A DNA stretch of 64,000 nucleotides from Nematostella vectensis (GCF_932526225.1 NC_064038.1:15679575-15743574); one strand, 5' to 3'; shown: positions 1 to 12,385, numbered from the stretch's first letter. Numbers and translations: made by a program. The notes: a model not told the origin generated them from the letters alone.

Positions 1-1124
1 ACCGTCAAGAGCGCCCTTTGACCACTTTCAACCACTGTTCACTTTATTTCTTCACTGCATAAAGCAATTCTATCGGGTGAATAATTCCAAGTTTTGGCGG
101 GAAAATCTGAAACAACGTATTTTCCTTAAATCCGTTAGAATTCAGAGACGGCAATGCCACAATATTGGCGAATTGTTTTCTATTGAAATGCTACCCACAA
201 TGAAGCGAATAATAATTTAAAGTCGAGAATTGTATGCGAAAAAAGAAAATATCGTTTTGTTGTAGGTTTTATAATCAGAACGCAGCATGTCAAAAACAAT
301 TCAAAGACTAAAAATATCTGCTAAATTTCGCAGATTTGTTTCCTGAAGTTAAATAATCATTTGACTACCAGGTTGAGATATAAAGATGATGGTAAAAGTT
401 GTAACCACACAACCTTCTTCAGCAATAACTAAGAAGACATGAAGATGGGAACCGGTTTAACACGCACATGTTTTCTAATGTAATTTGGTTGACATCTCGA
501 TCTACGTCACAAATGACTGGACCCGGGCCTTTCAGTTCACGGCCTTCTTTCCGAAGGTTGACCAAAATACCTCAATATTGCAGATTTGAGAGATTTGCAC
601 CAACGCATGTTTTATGGGGTCCATACGAACCACATACCATTTGGAAGATGAAAATATAAATAATTGACAAAGTCTGTCAACTCTGAAAGGTTACTTGGAC
701 TTTGAGATTATTGGCTTCTTGCAATTATTTTAAAATTGACCTTCCCTCCTCCCCCCCAAGATCGATATAGATACAAACTTCACAAACTGCAAATTTCACT
801 GTCACCAAAACATTCAGACATTTTTTATTGGGGGGAATGAGGAAAGTAGAGAACCACTTGTTGCAAAATTTTGTTACGTGAATACCTTTATACCAAAGTA
901 AATTGTTCACGATTGTCTGAACTAGGCAGACATTAACCCATTGACTCCTGGCTATTTTTGAGCTGAATTTAAAAAAAAGACTAAAAACAGATACCACCCC
1001 CTATTCTAAGTTTTATACAGCCCGTCATAGTCATACACTGCTGCACTTAGTCAGCGGTATCCTAGTTTTCCAACAGTGCTTTGCGGTCCCCACTTTTAAT
1101 CCCTCGTCATTGTGCTGATGCAAG
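1..1124. other. AT-rich intergenic sequence, no gene seen
   Basis: I see no convincing coding region, RNA gene or structured repeat in this stretch. Open frames are short and carry no recognisable domain. It ends at the CACAAT duplication flanking the next element. Confidence 0.6.
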
Positions 1125-1130
1125 CACAAT

Positions 1131-1338
1131 TATGCCTGCCCGTTGGTAGCAATATTCAATCATTTCTTTTTAGGTTACATTGACTAAATATTTTGTTCAA
1201 TCTTTATTTTCGGATTCAATCTTTTCATTATATTCAATCTCTTTTACTTTTCCATTCAATCTTTTTAGGTCAAAGCAGTAGAAATGTATTACTATATTTT
1301 CTTTGGGTTGAATAATTCCGTTTTTTATTCAATCCTTA
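1131..1338 (+). repeat. Left TIR with TTCAATC iterons
   Basis: This arm matches the reverse complement of 3594-3804 with only scattered differences. TTCAATC occurs at 1155, 1196, 1215, 1233, 1255 and 1328, with another at 1349 just inside. The regular repetition suggests transposase-binding sites (inference). Confidence 0.9.
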
Positions 1339-1423
1339 TAGCATTTTATTCAATCTTTCTGGGGCGAGCGTGGCGAAATTATAGTTCATGGTCAGCGGTT
1401 TCTTATATTAATTCAAACAAAAT

Positions 1424-2695
1424 GGCTGCCGAATGCGAAGAAGAGACGAGGGCTTTTCTGTTCCATGTATTACAGAAAACTGAGGATTTGATGAATTGCA
1501 AAGATGGGGGAGATCTTAAATGAAAGCTTTCTCAGTGATCTTTTGACACACATAAATTTGCTAGGAAAAACAACTGAGATGTTGAACGGCATTGCTGACG
1601 AAGGCTCGGATGAAGCCGAAGGTAAAGATGGCGCTTAGAAGTGTCTAGGAAAGATTTATGGCGACCTCGAAGGAGTATCTCTCTGAGCATCGATTATCGT
1701 CATAAATACACGAGTACGACTACTTGCAGCTTACCTTTGTCAAAAGTGACTTCTAAAGAAGCGGGAAGACCGGCCTATTTTGTACCCAAAGATGTGTTGG
1801 TAGAACTAAGGGGACTCAAATTTTCTTGGAACAAGATTACGCAAATGTTCGGGGTGTCGAGGTGGACAATAATGCGTCGCATTGAAGAGTACGGTCTTCA
1901 TAATTTACAGGCGTATGCAACTTATTCAGACGAAGAAATAGATAACACTATTAGAAACTACATATCAAGCCATGGGCACTCCACTGGAGAGCCTTTCATG
2001 TCAGGCCACTTTTAGGTCGTTGGGATTAAACATACAAAGGAGACGAATAAGGGAAGCCATCAACATAGTTGATTCCCAAAACACAGCATTACGATGGGGT
2101 GCCCTGGTTAGTAGAAGAACCTACTTTGTTCCATGGCCTAATTCACTTTGGCACTTGGATGGACATCACTCCCTCATACTGTGGAAGTTTGTGATACATG
2201 GCTGCTGCGATGGTAAATCTCGTAAGATTATTTTTTTTAAGATGCAGCACAAACAATCTTGCAGAAACTGTATTAGATCTGTTCAAAGGTGCTATCAAGA
2301 ACAATTTAGGGCTATGGCCATCTCGTATCTGTGTGGATTATGGTGTGGAAAATGTCTTGGTTTGTGATGAAATGGTTGCACACAGAGGAGAAGGTCGTGG
2401 AAGTTATGTTGCCGGTTCATCTACAAGAAACCAACGTATCGAAAGACTGAGGAGAGATGTATTTAGATGTGTTAGTCAGTTTTTCTATTACCTCTTTTAT
2501 GCTATGGAGCAAACTGGGTTACTAGATCTTGAGAATCCTATCCATTTATTTACATTACACCTTGTTTTTACACAAAGAATAAACACTGCGTTGAATGACT
2601 TCAAGGAAATGTTCAACAACCACAAGCTATCCACTGAACATGGATTCAGTGGGTTGCTCAGTGGGTTGCTATCAGTATTCAGTGGGTTGCTCTGA
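1424..2695 (+). pseudogene. Integrase-core (rve-type DDE) transposase, frameshifted
   Basis: Reading probably starts at the ATG at 1424 (MAAECEEETRAF) and passes through several frames. Around 1790-1900 there is a helix-turn-helix-like stretch (SWNKITQMFGVSRWTIMRRI). The catalytic core follows: LWHLDGHHSLI carries the first Asp, ICVDYGVENV the second, and STRNQRIERLRRDV the Glu. This order and wording match the integrase-core proteins common in cnidarian and fish genomes. Frame changes near 1985 and in the T-run near 2230, plus earlier ones between 1524 and 1790, break the protein. It lies wholly inside the TIR-bounded element, so it is that element's own transposase. The end of the protein is uncertain because the frame runs into a short GGGTTGCT repeat near 2650-2690. 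Confidence 0.8.
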
Positions 2696-2705
2696 TCTAG
2701 CATCC

Positions 2706-2747
2706 CATTCATCCAGATCTGGTTAGGGGACCAGATCTGGATGAATG
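2706..2747. repeat. Perfect 18-bp inverted repeat (hairpin)
   Basis: CATTCATCCAGATCTGGT at 2706-2723 and its exact reverse complement at 2730-2747 are separated by six bases (TAGGGG). It sits just after the transposase remnant. It could form a stem-loop in the transcript; no T-run follows to suggest a pol III terminator. Confidence 0.8.
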
Positions 2748-3593
2748 CGACCGTCATTGAGCCTGTCCAAATTGGGTGCAATACGGATATAATTGGTAGC
2801 TATATACTTCAGGTTATTAATGTAAATGGACCATCAAGCCAGGCTGGTATTGATATATACTTAGCTGCTTTGGCATTAGTTGTCCAAAAGCTTGAAGAAC
2901 ATTTCTTGTGATGGATTATATTATTATATTTACAAGTATTACACAAATGATGCTCACATAGCGAATAATTTAAATCATGAGAAATCGGCTAGACAAATAA
3001 ATCTATGAGTTACAGTAGATGGTAAGGCACTGCAGACTATGTTTACACTGCACAGCTATGGCATGTGTATGGGATATCCAGAAGTTTGCAGCCCTTGATG
3101 ATAAAAAACATATTTTTTATTTTTATATTTTCAATTCATTTTTATGAGATGTATATAATAACACTCAACATGATTTTGAAATCTGTTTCATATAAAGATA
3201 ATTAATCTGGGGTTCCATTTCGTTTAGTTTGCTTTCCATTTCAGAGACTTATTCTGTTTACAAGATACTGTACCTAACAAAAGTATTAAACATAGGTATG
3301 CTTGTAATAGTACGTATATTGCTTTTCTGCTTACTAAATATAGACTACTCTATGAATTACGACGTCGAGCGAAACGAACACAGAGGATTAATTTGTAAAA
3401 CAATAAAGCTAAATAGAAGAAGTACCGGCTGGAGAGGAGGTGAGAAGGTTTGAGGCCTCTCCAAGCAGCTTGGCAATCCTCTCTTTTACTCCTTCGTCCA
3501 TGCTTTCTGAGAAAAATGGCCGCCGAACTGGCAGTACCTTCTAGAGATGGCGTACTCCAGTGACGAAAACCGCTGACCATACGCTGTGACCGC

Positions 3594-3804
3594 TAAGGAT
3601 TGAATAAATAAAAACGGAATTATTCGACCCAAAGAAAATATAGTAATACATTTCTACTGCTTTGACCTTAAAAGATTGAATGGAAAAGTAAAAGAGATTG
3701 AATATAATGAAAAGATTGAATCCAAAAATAAAGATTTAACAAAATATTTAGTCAATGTAACCTAAAAAGAAATGATTGAATATTGCTACCAACAGGCAGG
3801 CATA
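3594..3804 (-). repeat. Right TIR with GATTGAA iterons
   Basis: Inverted partner of the left TIR. The complementary GATTGAA heptamer recurs at about 3597, 3672, 3695, 3713 and 3773, and one further copy is mutated. The arm ends in GGCAGGCATA followed directly by the CACAAT target duplication. Confidence 0.9.
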
Positions 3805-3810
3805 CACAAT

Positions 3811-5512
3811 TGATGGTTGCTTGTATTTTTCGTAAAAAAATACAGCTATGAGCATATTGGGAGAGTGTCTTAGGACATCATGAAGTCTATTGGGGCATAA
3901 TGGAGTGCTGTGCTTATGGATATTTGCAAGTGAAAGTGGATTTATGGTGATTGTTTTTTGTTTGGCTTTGCCTGGATGAGAAAATAGTTTTCTAATGAAT
4001 CACCACAGCTCTCCTAAATGCTGTCTTTTCTGAAACCAAATGATTCCAAAAATGTTTACACTGCTATTCTGGGTCTGTATGACCTGGAAGTTATTTGTTT
4101 GGCTTTGGGGTGAAAAGACTTATGAAAAAACATCTGACTTTGGGGAGAGGAGTGTTGGGTGTTGACTGGCCCTCCACTCGTGAATTTTTCCCTGTATCTC
4201 CCAGAATGCTTTTCAATCCGTAATGGCGTCCAAGTGGTTTTACAAGTAGTTTTACAAGTAGTGGACATTGTGTATTGAGGCCATGGAAATGAACCTGGAG
4301 GATCAGAAAATAGGTATCCATTTGTGACTTGAGCTGTGTTTGCTGATCTCTCTCCCTTGTGTGGTATTTTGAGCGTTTTGTTAAGAGGGCTTTTTTTTCC
4401 TTGTTCCATTAGTTTGATTTCAAACTCACTGATACCCAGTGCAGTGCCAGTCTTAAAAGTAACAAATCCCAGTTTGTATTAATGAGTCAATTTTCTACAT
4501 TTTTTCTAGTCAGCAGCTAATCACCAATAGAGAACATCGGATTTTTTAAGCCTACTGTAATTTTGGGGTTTAATAGAGATTTTTAGGGAAAAATGAGATT
4601 TCTAATTTCGGGATTTTTAGACATTTTGGGAAGAATATTTTGGCCTAGTCTACCAAGCTGAAAGCAGAGAGAAACGTCTGTTTGACAGGTTTAGGAAAAC
4701 ACCACAGACAATTGATAAGTCTATACTAAGCAGTGAGGGTTAGACTTACAAACATGTATGTCATTCTTTTGCTACATGGAAGGGACAGATGAAACACTTG
4801 TAGTATCACACATAGTACTACCACCACCCAGTAAATTTAACCCTTTATAGCCTAGGTATCACATTCTAGGGGTTGGTCCTGTGCCTAAGCCAAAATGGCC
4901 ACCAGCCAATTAAAAAATGTATTTTATTATTAGTCCTAGGCCTTCGCGGTTTAGCAAAGAACGCCTAGTCATTTTATTTGTTTTTGAAATTCAGTTGGAA
5001 ATATCTCACTCTTACAAAGAATATCTGTCTTTTTTTTACGAGAAATAGAGGTAAGAACCTGAAAAGAACACATCAGCTGTGCACTTACATGTTTTGTCTT
5101 TCAAAATTTAGCTAAATTACTCATGATTACGCGGAAATTTCTGAATTACGCGGAGAAAGCCAAATTACGCGCTTCCGCACAAGCGCGTAATCCCAGAAGC
5201 CATGTTACATTGCTTGAAATACTACAAGAATAATTATACTTTGACTTAGATAAGCAACAATTACATTTTAGAACTTATAAGCAAAATGCAATGTGCATAG
5301 GGCTCATGAAAAATCTTTGAAATTGGGCAGTAGCATGAAAATTGATAAAATAATTACATTTTATCTCAATAAAACATCTCTAAATGCTTAAAATACGAAA
5401 ATTCAAATGATATATGTTACAATAATGAATTGGTGAGCCAATGGTCTCCTAAAACAGGTTACTCAAGCTATATAAGTTGCAGTAAAAGACATATTTACCA
5501 GCAATGTTCTGT
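3811..5512. other. Intergenic sequence, no gene seen
   Basis: No domain-bearing frame is visible. Short ATTACGCG motifs recur at 5127-5191 and the last pair forms a hairpin: ATTACGCGCTT at 5164-5174 and AAGCGCGTAAT at 5181-5191. The rest is AT-rich and unremarkable. Confidence 0.6.
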
Positions 5513-6641
5513 TCATGTGTTTTTCATTAATTTTGAGCACCATTGTTGCATTGGTTTACTGCTACTTAATGTGGTAAGGTTCGAAGCACCCAACGCACAG
5601 CGTAACATTGCATGTACTGTAGCACAGCCCCAGGTTGAGCTCTTCCTCTCATTTCGCTCGGCACAGTGAACACACTGTGTACGATTTATCGTAACTTTCA
5701 CTGGAAAGTGTGATTCCCCTAAGGCTTCCATCTCTTCTGTGGCATGCTTTCTCTTTTGCGACAAGAAGTTAACGATCAATTGCTCAATGAGTTCCAGGCG
5801 GAAATCGAGCTGTGATATTTTCTTGTGGCTTCTGGAGTTTTGATATAAAAGAAGGCATTCACAGCTGCTGTTTCCATCAGACGAGATAGCGGTACCAGCG
5901 TCGGGACTCTATCCTGATTCGGTAGTCATTGCACTTCTGGTCTGCATAATCTACTCCCCCCGTGTATTTGTTGTAAACAACGACACACAGGGGAGCCCTT
6001 ACTTCACACAAACTCCCGTCTTTGTTCTTTTGGTTGACAGTGTCCTGGCCGATTGGTTGGGCATTTGTGGAGAGAAAGAAATCCTTTCTTTTGTCCTGCC
6101 ATACACATGCATTCACTCCTGATTTCTGCATCACTTTGCTCTCCCCTCGCTTCAACTTGAACGTGTTCATTTCCTTCAGGAATTCTTTGCGGTTCTGGCG
6201 GGTTGTTGCCATAGCGTAAATTCGCCGCTCCAGGAGCGAAGCCATCAAACCGACACTTGAGAAAAAGTTGTCGAAATAAAGGTTCCTCCAAAGTTCCTCC
6301 AAAACTCTTCTGCTGAGGCCGAGCTCTTGGCCTTGTTGTGGTTTGCCCGTGTAGACCTGGGAGTGTGACATGTAGTGCGTAATGGAGTCCGCACGAATCC
6401 AAACCTTGATTCCACGCTTCACAGGCTTCATCGGCATGTATTGCTTATAGGCGAGCCGTCCCTTAAATTTAACAAGCCCTTGTCGGTTGCGTTCTACCTG
6501 TTTGGCTTTTACTGCACGAGAAAACTTTCCCCAAGCTTTGTTATAAGTGGTCGGATGAAGTGAAGCTTGTCGTGCTCGGGATGACCGCCTGGCTTTGGCG
6601 TTGCAGAGTTGTTTTAAGGTTACGGAACAGTTTCGCGACAT
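5513..6641 (-). pseudogene. piggyBac-type transposase, C-terminal two thirds, degenerate
   Basis: The long frame (5877-6641) has the signature of PGBD4-like piggyBac transposases: KFKGRLAYKQYMPMKPVKRG, then YFDNFFSSV with the second catalytic Asp, TTRQNRKEF, and KYTGGVDYADQ with the third Asp pair. The first Asp, normally in a DE-x-M motif just before KFKGR, is replaced here (residues before KFKGR read NRQGLV). The protein continues past a stop near 5877 into the usual NAF region and then, in other frames, into the LELIEQLIVNF segment and a C-terminal cysteine-rich domain (CVHCAERNERKSSTWGC, 5513-5779). At least two frame breaks are needed. The sequence upstream of KFKGR does not resemble the family, so the N-terminal part was lost or displaced. 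Catalytically dead as it stands. Confidence 0.85.
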
Positions 6642-7980
6642 GGTCCCGGAATAAAATGATTACGTGCACACAATTTATCCAAACTATACAAACGAGGTAT
6701 CAAATTAATCATTACAAAATGAATAATCTATCTGTTTGTTATTTATTGCTTAAAAGAAAACTTTTTTAATAAATGGCAGTGAAACCTAAAACGATATAGG
6801 TGTCTTTGGAAGAATTTAGGTACCATACCCCGTGAGTGAAAACTGACGCCAAATGTCTTATTTCAATCAGCACATGCTTGTTAACAATAGTGTGTCTTCG
6901 ATTTTTCATATCTAGTTTCATATAAAAGCAATTATATTTCAAAGTTACAGTATGCAAATTTCAGCCATATCCGGCGATCAAATTCCGATAACTTTCGATG
7001 CATTTAGAATTTTAATGGCTGTACACACACTTTTGTTAGCGAGGTATTGCTCTATCGACCTGCCAAATTTTATGCAATTCCGAGCAATCTATATGGTACA
7101 TAAATTCAAAAGTTTAGCGTGTTTTGGTAGAGTTTTTGTTTTGCCGTAATGCGCTTCTAAAGATTCCTTGATGCATAATCCCTTTTCCGGATTATAACAC
7201 TTCACACCTAATCGAGACACGCACGTTAGCCAATAGGGTTCGACCGCTGCTGTGTTGCCTTTCCAAAGAAAACAAACGCTTATCAAGTGTTACACGCGCT
7301 TTTGACAGAAGCAACAAACTAGTAAATCGTAGACATTGGCAAAGAAAAACACCAAACACGCGGGAAGAAGGGAGAAGCAAAGGATCCCAATCCGAAAGAA
7401 GCGAAAACTAAAAACTCTTAATTAAATGGCTGCTATTGGGTCAGTGTAGATCTTCACAGGACAAAATCAGCCCGTTTGAATAGTGCGTTATCGTCTTATT
7501 TGTGTTTTGTGTAGATTCAACGGAGAGGAATTCTTAGAGTATCTACGTAATTATTTACGTGTGAGCGTTGAAAACTGACAAAAACGAGGAAAACCTACGC
7601 GTATGATAAGATATTACCAGAACTGCCACTGGGATTATACATTGGCTTTTCTACCTTCCCAAGGATTTTTCTTTTTGCGAGGCATGTTTTTTCTTTGCTA
7701 TATATACTAAAAATACTGAAAATGATCGAAAGTTGTAGAACAGAGTAACCGAAGTGTGAGCGCGAGCGCCGATGAAACAAATCACAACACTCGTGGCGCG
7801 TTGCTCGGTAACTGGGCAAATTCGAGTCTAATCATAACAGGATTAAAAATTATATCGCAAAATGTGTCATGCTTATAATTCTCCTAAAAACGTTTTTCGC
7901 TTAAATTTTCTAAAATAAAATCGCTACCGTAAATATTATTCAAGAAAATGGTAGTATTTAATGTAGGGACTCAGTTAATG
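6642..7980. other. Non-coding sequence between the two piggyBac pieces
   Basis: No transposase-like residues are recognisable here. The stretch may be an insertion or diverged intron sequence separating two pieces of one piggyBac copy, or simply the space between two independent copies. A short MPRKKK-like start on the minus strand near 7685 resembles the start of the piece at 8240 but soon meets a stop. Confidence 0.4.
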
Positions 7981-7994
7981 TAAAATTCGTATTT

Positions 7995-8240
7995 TCGGTA
8001 TTTCTGTCCACATGAAACCTTAATGAACGTACTGCGTGATTTTTAGGTATCTATCTCTTGGCATGATATCCTTGATGTTCTTGAACGAAAGGAATTCATT
8101 CTTCGACCAATAGAGCCGTTTCTTTGGGGACGGATTTGATACCTTAAAGAAGGAAGCGTATTCCGAAGTACGCACAAAGATCGTCCTTTGTTGTTGGGTA
8201 CCACTTCGGGTCGCTCACAATCATCTTTTTGCGCGGCATT
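7995..8240 (-). pseudogene. piggyBac transposase N-terminal fragment
   Basis: Reading back from the ATG at 8240 gives MPRKKMIVSDPKWYPTTKDD followed by LCAYFGIRFL, then after a frame break KKRLYWSKNEFLSFKNIKDI and MPRDRYLKITQYVH. The FGI..YW..IMPRDR+ order is that of the N-terminal DDE_Tnp_1_7 region of piggyBac proteins. It has the same strand and polarity as the C-terminal piece at 5513-6641, so both may descend from one copy. Stops and a frameshift make it non-functional. Confidence 0.75.
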
Positions 8241-11200
8241 ACAGTTTGTCTTAAGGACTATTTCTTCGAGAATCTCGTCTGTGAAAGGGAACTTCGAAAA
8301 TCTAAAGGCTTTTGTTTTAGGCCACTGTAATGGCCTACAGACACTCCCACTGGATTAGGGATTTTAGGGCAATTCCATGAAATTGACGTTCGACTGTTTA
8401 CACAATCCAAGGAAAGGTTTATTTTGTTTAAAATTTATCATTCAAATTAATTAATATATGACTGAATTCAAAACACACAATGTAACATTTAAGAAAATAG
8501 CCATATGTAAAACAAACTTTGAAAAAAAACATAAATTTGTTAGTGTAACACATTACACCGACAACCACAGAACCTCATAGAAATGGTTAAATATATATTA
8601 CCGAAATTTAGAACATTTATTCATTAAAGTGTTTCAGTCTAAAAAATTATACCCTTTTGTGACTGTTACCTTTAAAATGTTACATTTTTATATAAAGGAC
8701 ATTACACACTCCCTGTAATAGAGGGTAACCTGTGTCCAATAGCATGAATAGCATTTTAAAGGTATTTAAAAGGAGTTTTCAGTTCAAGCCATTTTTACTG
8801 AAGCAATGGAAATATTACCAGTAACAATCAACAATCATGTGAAAAATGTTTTTTCAATCACAGTGCAATTTTTAAGTTATTGTCTACTGTATAATGAATA
8901 ACAACCCTCCCCTTACCTTATTACATTAAGCTAAAGGCGTGCATACAGATCCACTACAGTGTCCTAATCTATCAGAGTATCGTAGTGCATATGAAGCAGA
9001 GCAAGGGAAGCCAGGCGAGATTTTCTCATAACCTGCTTGCAGGCACGGTGTTATCATCGCTGAAAACCCTCTCCCCTCAATGATCGGGCACCATTGTGTA
9101 TTTTTAGCCGCGTGGTTCCTGGGGACAATCGCATAAACAGACGTAGGGCAGGGGGGAAAGGAGAGGAGGGAAACCAACTGCACTAATACCCATGATTCTC
9201 AGCACAAATTTCGAATTCCGTCCACCATTGGACAGGGTTTGTGATTGGTAGAAAAACAATGGGATGCTTTGATGAGAAGCAGTTACTTCTGAAAGGGTCA
9301 CAAAGTTTGAATTAGAAAATGCCTTTAGTCAAGCGCTGGAGATTTCGAGAGCAGAATCTTCAAACTACTCTCTCAGTTTTGCGTTAACGTTTTTCTGCCA
9401 AGAGATAAAAGGTTCTGGTAGCAGATTCTTGTTTCTGCCATTCGTGAAAACTATTGCTATTTTTACCTGGGTAGAGTGTTTTGTCGAGAAGACCCTCGAT
9501 ATTTAGATGCTCGATGGCCTCACCTCCAAAACCTAAAGACGTTTTTATTTACGTCGGGAAATCAGTCCTTCCACTGTGTATGTGTCTTCGATCCTGTCTG
9601 AAAAAGTTTATTTTAAATTCTATCATACACATCCGTGGTGGAAAACTTATTTAATTGAGCGTAGGGTAATTGAGCTCTGGCTTTTCCTTCATGCTCACTG
9701 CAGTCCCTTGAACAGGCCCACTGCAGTCGCTGGCCGCATTTTTGGATTGCGCAGACAGATGGGGGAACATCGCTGACTGCAATTCATACAGGCTCGTAAC
9801 GTCCATCATTTCTAGTAATGTTGAAATGCTTAGTTCTCACTGGAATCCACCTGGATCACTGCCTTTTCATTGGGTATTCTAAGGAGTATGGTCTGGAAGT
9901 GGTTGCTCACCTCTCTCTTAATGAAAACATGTCTCAGAAACACTGGCTCTGGGGCTTTCAAGTGCAGCAAGCACTGTTCCTGATCCGGCACATTTCATAA
10001 GATTTTTCTTTGTTGCACTTGCTGTCCCATCCCCATTTGCTTTTCTTCTCTTGTCTCTATGCTCATTTGTAGCTTCCTCCTGGGACCATTCATACCAAAA
10101 GACAACTGTGTTCAGAACAGGCCTTTGAAAATTAGCAAACCATTCCATAGTTAATTTGATAGATAATTTTATGAAAGAATCCCTTGCAGTCTGGCGACTA
10201 AGTTACAGTCTTTTTACTATAATGTTAAAATGTTAAAGATACATACTAAATTAAGAAATCCCTACGTTTATTTATAAACTATATCTTAAAATTTGCTATA
10301 ATGTTAATAAAAGAGGTAGATACAATGAGGCTCCTGAGATTTTAAAACTCTGTGATCTTCTCCGAGCACTTCTCACAGCTTCTTGTCATATTTTTCTCTA
10401 AGTCTGAAGAACACACAAAGCTTTATACAAAACTACTTGAGTTCCGTAGTTTATCTGTGTATAAGACGCGCCCTGACAAAATTCCACAAGATTTGTCACA
10501 TGGGATTCGAACACGTCATAAACAAGCATGTTTTGTTGTCGACCAAGTTATTTGGGCTGAATTCGCCAGACTTTGTAAAATCAACATTCCTTTCCTGTCC
10601 ATTTATCCTTTTTCTTGCACATGAACGACAATGGCGTGATTCTTCTTTATCTTGGGCATCGTCTTTCGCTTGAAGATAACCCTTAGCTTACATTTTGACC
10701 CATCCGCGATGCAAGCTATAAAACAACAGTGACATGGTTGGTCCTGATCTTAACAGTTTTCTTTCCAGCATTGTTTATGGTACGATTTGGAAGCATGTTC
10801 CCGGCCTTGGACGCTTCTGCCTGACCGTTAAACGTTTCTTCCTTTCTGCCTTTTCTCTCTCATTTACTCACTGACATGAGTAAATGTTCACTCATGTCAG
10901 TGAACATTTACTAAATACACTAAATGGCAATGAAGAATGGCAAGGCCATTATAAATAGTGATAAATATTGCGCAACACGATGCCACGCGCAGTTTAAATA
11001 GCCATAGTAGTAAATGCACAGATCAAATAAGCCAATTATAGAAAATTATAGAAAGTTTTTTGTTTTATGCAAAAGATCATAAAAAAAGACATTCGTGTAA
11101 ATGGTAATTTTGGAGTGTAAAAAGTGTCTTATACACGAGTAAATATGGTATGCAGGAAAATTTGTGATGGCCTTGTGCACTGCACCGCAAGGGAGTATAA

Positions 11201-12118
11201 TATTCTCATGGTACATGCAAATGCAACCATATTTGGGGGTTTCAGACATGTGAAGCACATTAACTGCGTTAAGCTCTGCAAATTTGGACTTCAAAACATA
11301 TTCGTCTGAATACTTAGCTTGAAAATTACAGATAATGCGGTGTTTGATAAACCGGAATGTTGGCAATTCTGTTTAAAGCTACAAATAATGGTTTGAATAT
11401 ACAAATTCATACAAAAATCTAAATTTTTGCACAATTTTCTGAAATTTTGCATCATTTACAAGAAAATAATATATCCGTCATAAGAAACAGTGCAAAAATA
11501 AAGTCTGTAAGGCCGATATAGCTCATGCCGTGCCATGGTCCATATCATTTTCAGATAGCACACTTGTAGTATGTTGCTGTCTTGAAGCCTTTTAGGGTTG
11601 TCTTTCCTCTCTGACCGCACAAAGCACATGCCCTTTTCCTTTTTGTTAAATGGGTAGAGACATAGGCTGAGGCTGGGATGTTCTGTGGAGTTGGGGGAGT
11701 GGACGCTTACTAGAGTTGTACTTGGCGATCAGGGCTTGTGCTTGGATGGTTGTGTTGGCTATCGCTAGATTGAACAGAAATCAAAACACACAACTTGCGC
11801 GATCGGCAGCCGGAGGAATAAAATTATCGAAGCTGGTCTGTTCGGTAAACTCCCTCCAAGTGTGCCATGTAGACGTCCGCCACCATATATTTTCTTTCCT
11901 CATAAAATGGGGAACTCATAAAAGAGGCCATCGTCGGCGATTCTGGCATAAAGGAAATCATTAACAGTATCCTTGGGCACTTTTAAGCCAGGATTTTATG
12001 GCTGACCCGATGAAAATATCAAACCATCGCAGAAAGGTGGAGGAAACAGAAGCAAGAACTAGCTGGTGAAGGAACTAAGGAAAGAAGTGAAAAAGGATAG
12101 TGAGCCTTTGAAAAGGCT
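8241..12118. other. Long intergenic stretch, no gene seen
   Basis: Several short open frames exist but none shows a recognisable domain, splice-consistent exon or repeat structure. The only structured element I see is the pair of overlapping hairpins at 10868-10910, listed separately. Confidence 0.5.
10868..10910. repeat. Two mutually exclusive inverted repeats
   Basis: TCACTGACATGAGT (10868-10881) pairs with ACTCATGTCAGTGA (10890-10903). TAAATGTTCA (10881-10890) pairs with TGAACATTTA (10901-10910). The arms overlap, so only one stem-loop can form at a time. I see no gene next to it. Confidence 0.75.
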
Positions 12119-12385
12119 TTAATGGCGCTCTCGAGATATTACTAAGGACCTGTTTGAGATCGTCGGCCAGGGCACTACGTTGTTAGCATCTGTCATAATC
12201 TCAAGGTATTTGTAGTCACTTCTAGCTTTCACAGCCTGGATAGGTTGGGAGTCAACGGTCAGGAAGGGGTTAACTCTAACAACCCACTTCTTGGCCTTCC
12301 CATCGATGACAATAGAAAGGGAGGCAGATATAATATAACACATATATACTTGTATACATAAGGCGAAAGCCTTCCTTGGAGGCAA
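12119..12385 (-). pseudogene. Non-LTR reverse transcriptase fragment (possibly R2-like)
   Basis: The minus-strand frame contains KKWVVRVNPFLTVDSQPIQA followed by SDYKYLEIMTD. This resembles the region just after the catalytic fingers and palm of R2/NeSL-type LINE reverse transcriptases, where a FLTVDG...YKYLG pattern is usual. Flanking frames (MPPRKAFALCI upstream) fit the K-x-x-A-L segment before it. No YxDD motif is present, so only a short piece survives. The family call rests on this short motif and is tentative. Confidence 0.45.

Larger units (their letters stand above)
1131..3804 (+). mobile_element. DNA transposon with long TIRs and integrase-like transposase
   Basis: The element starts TATGCCTGCC and ends GGCAGGCATA. 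It is flanked by a direct CACAAT duplication at 1125-1130 and 3805-3810. The termini are near-identical inverted repeats of about 208-211 bp. The inside carries a transposase remnant with a retroviral-integrase-type DDE core, read left to right. A further short inverted match (GGTCAGCGGTTT at 1390-1401 against its complement near 3567-3580) lies just inside the TIRs. The TIR and TSD are seen directly. A 6-bp duplication with an rve-like transposase would fit IS3EU- or Ginger-type elements, but that assignment is an inference from memory. The coding region is broken, so this copy is probably inactive unless served in trans. Confidence 0.9.

Noticed and set aside
4056..4409. Minus-strand open frame of ~117 codons
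   Set aside because: No domain, biased low-information sequence, and an overlapping frame is equally open.
8926..10150. Overlapping frames of 60-85 codons as small genes
   Set aside because: No recognisable motif, no splice support, and similar openness on both strands.
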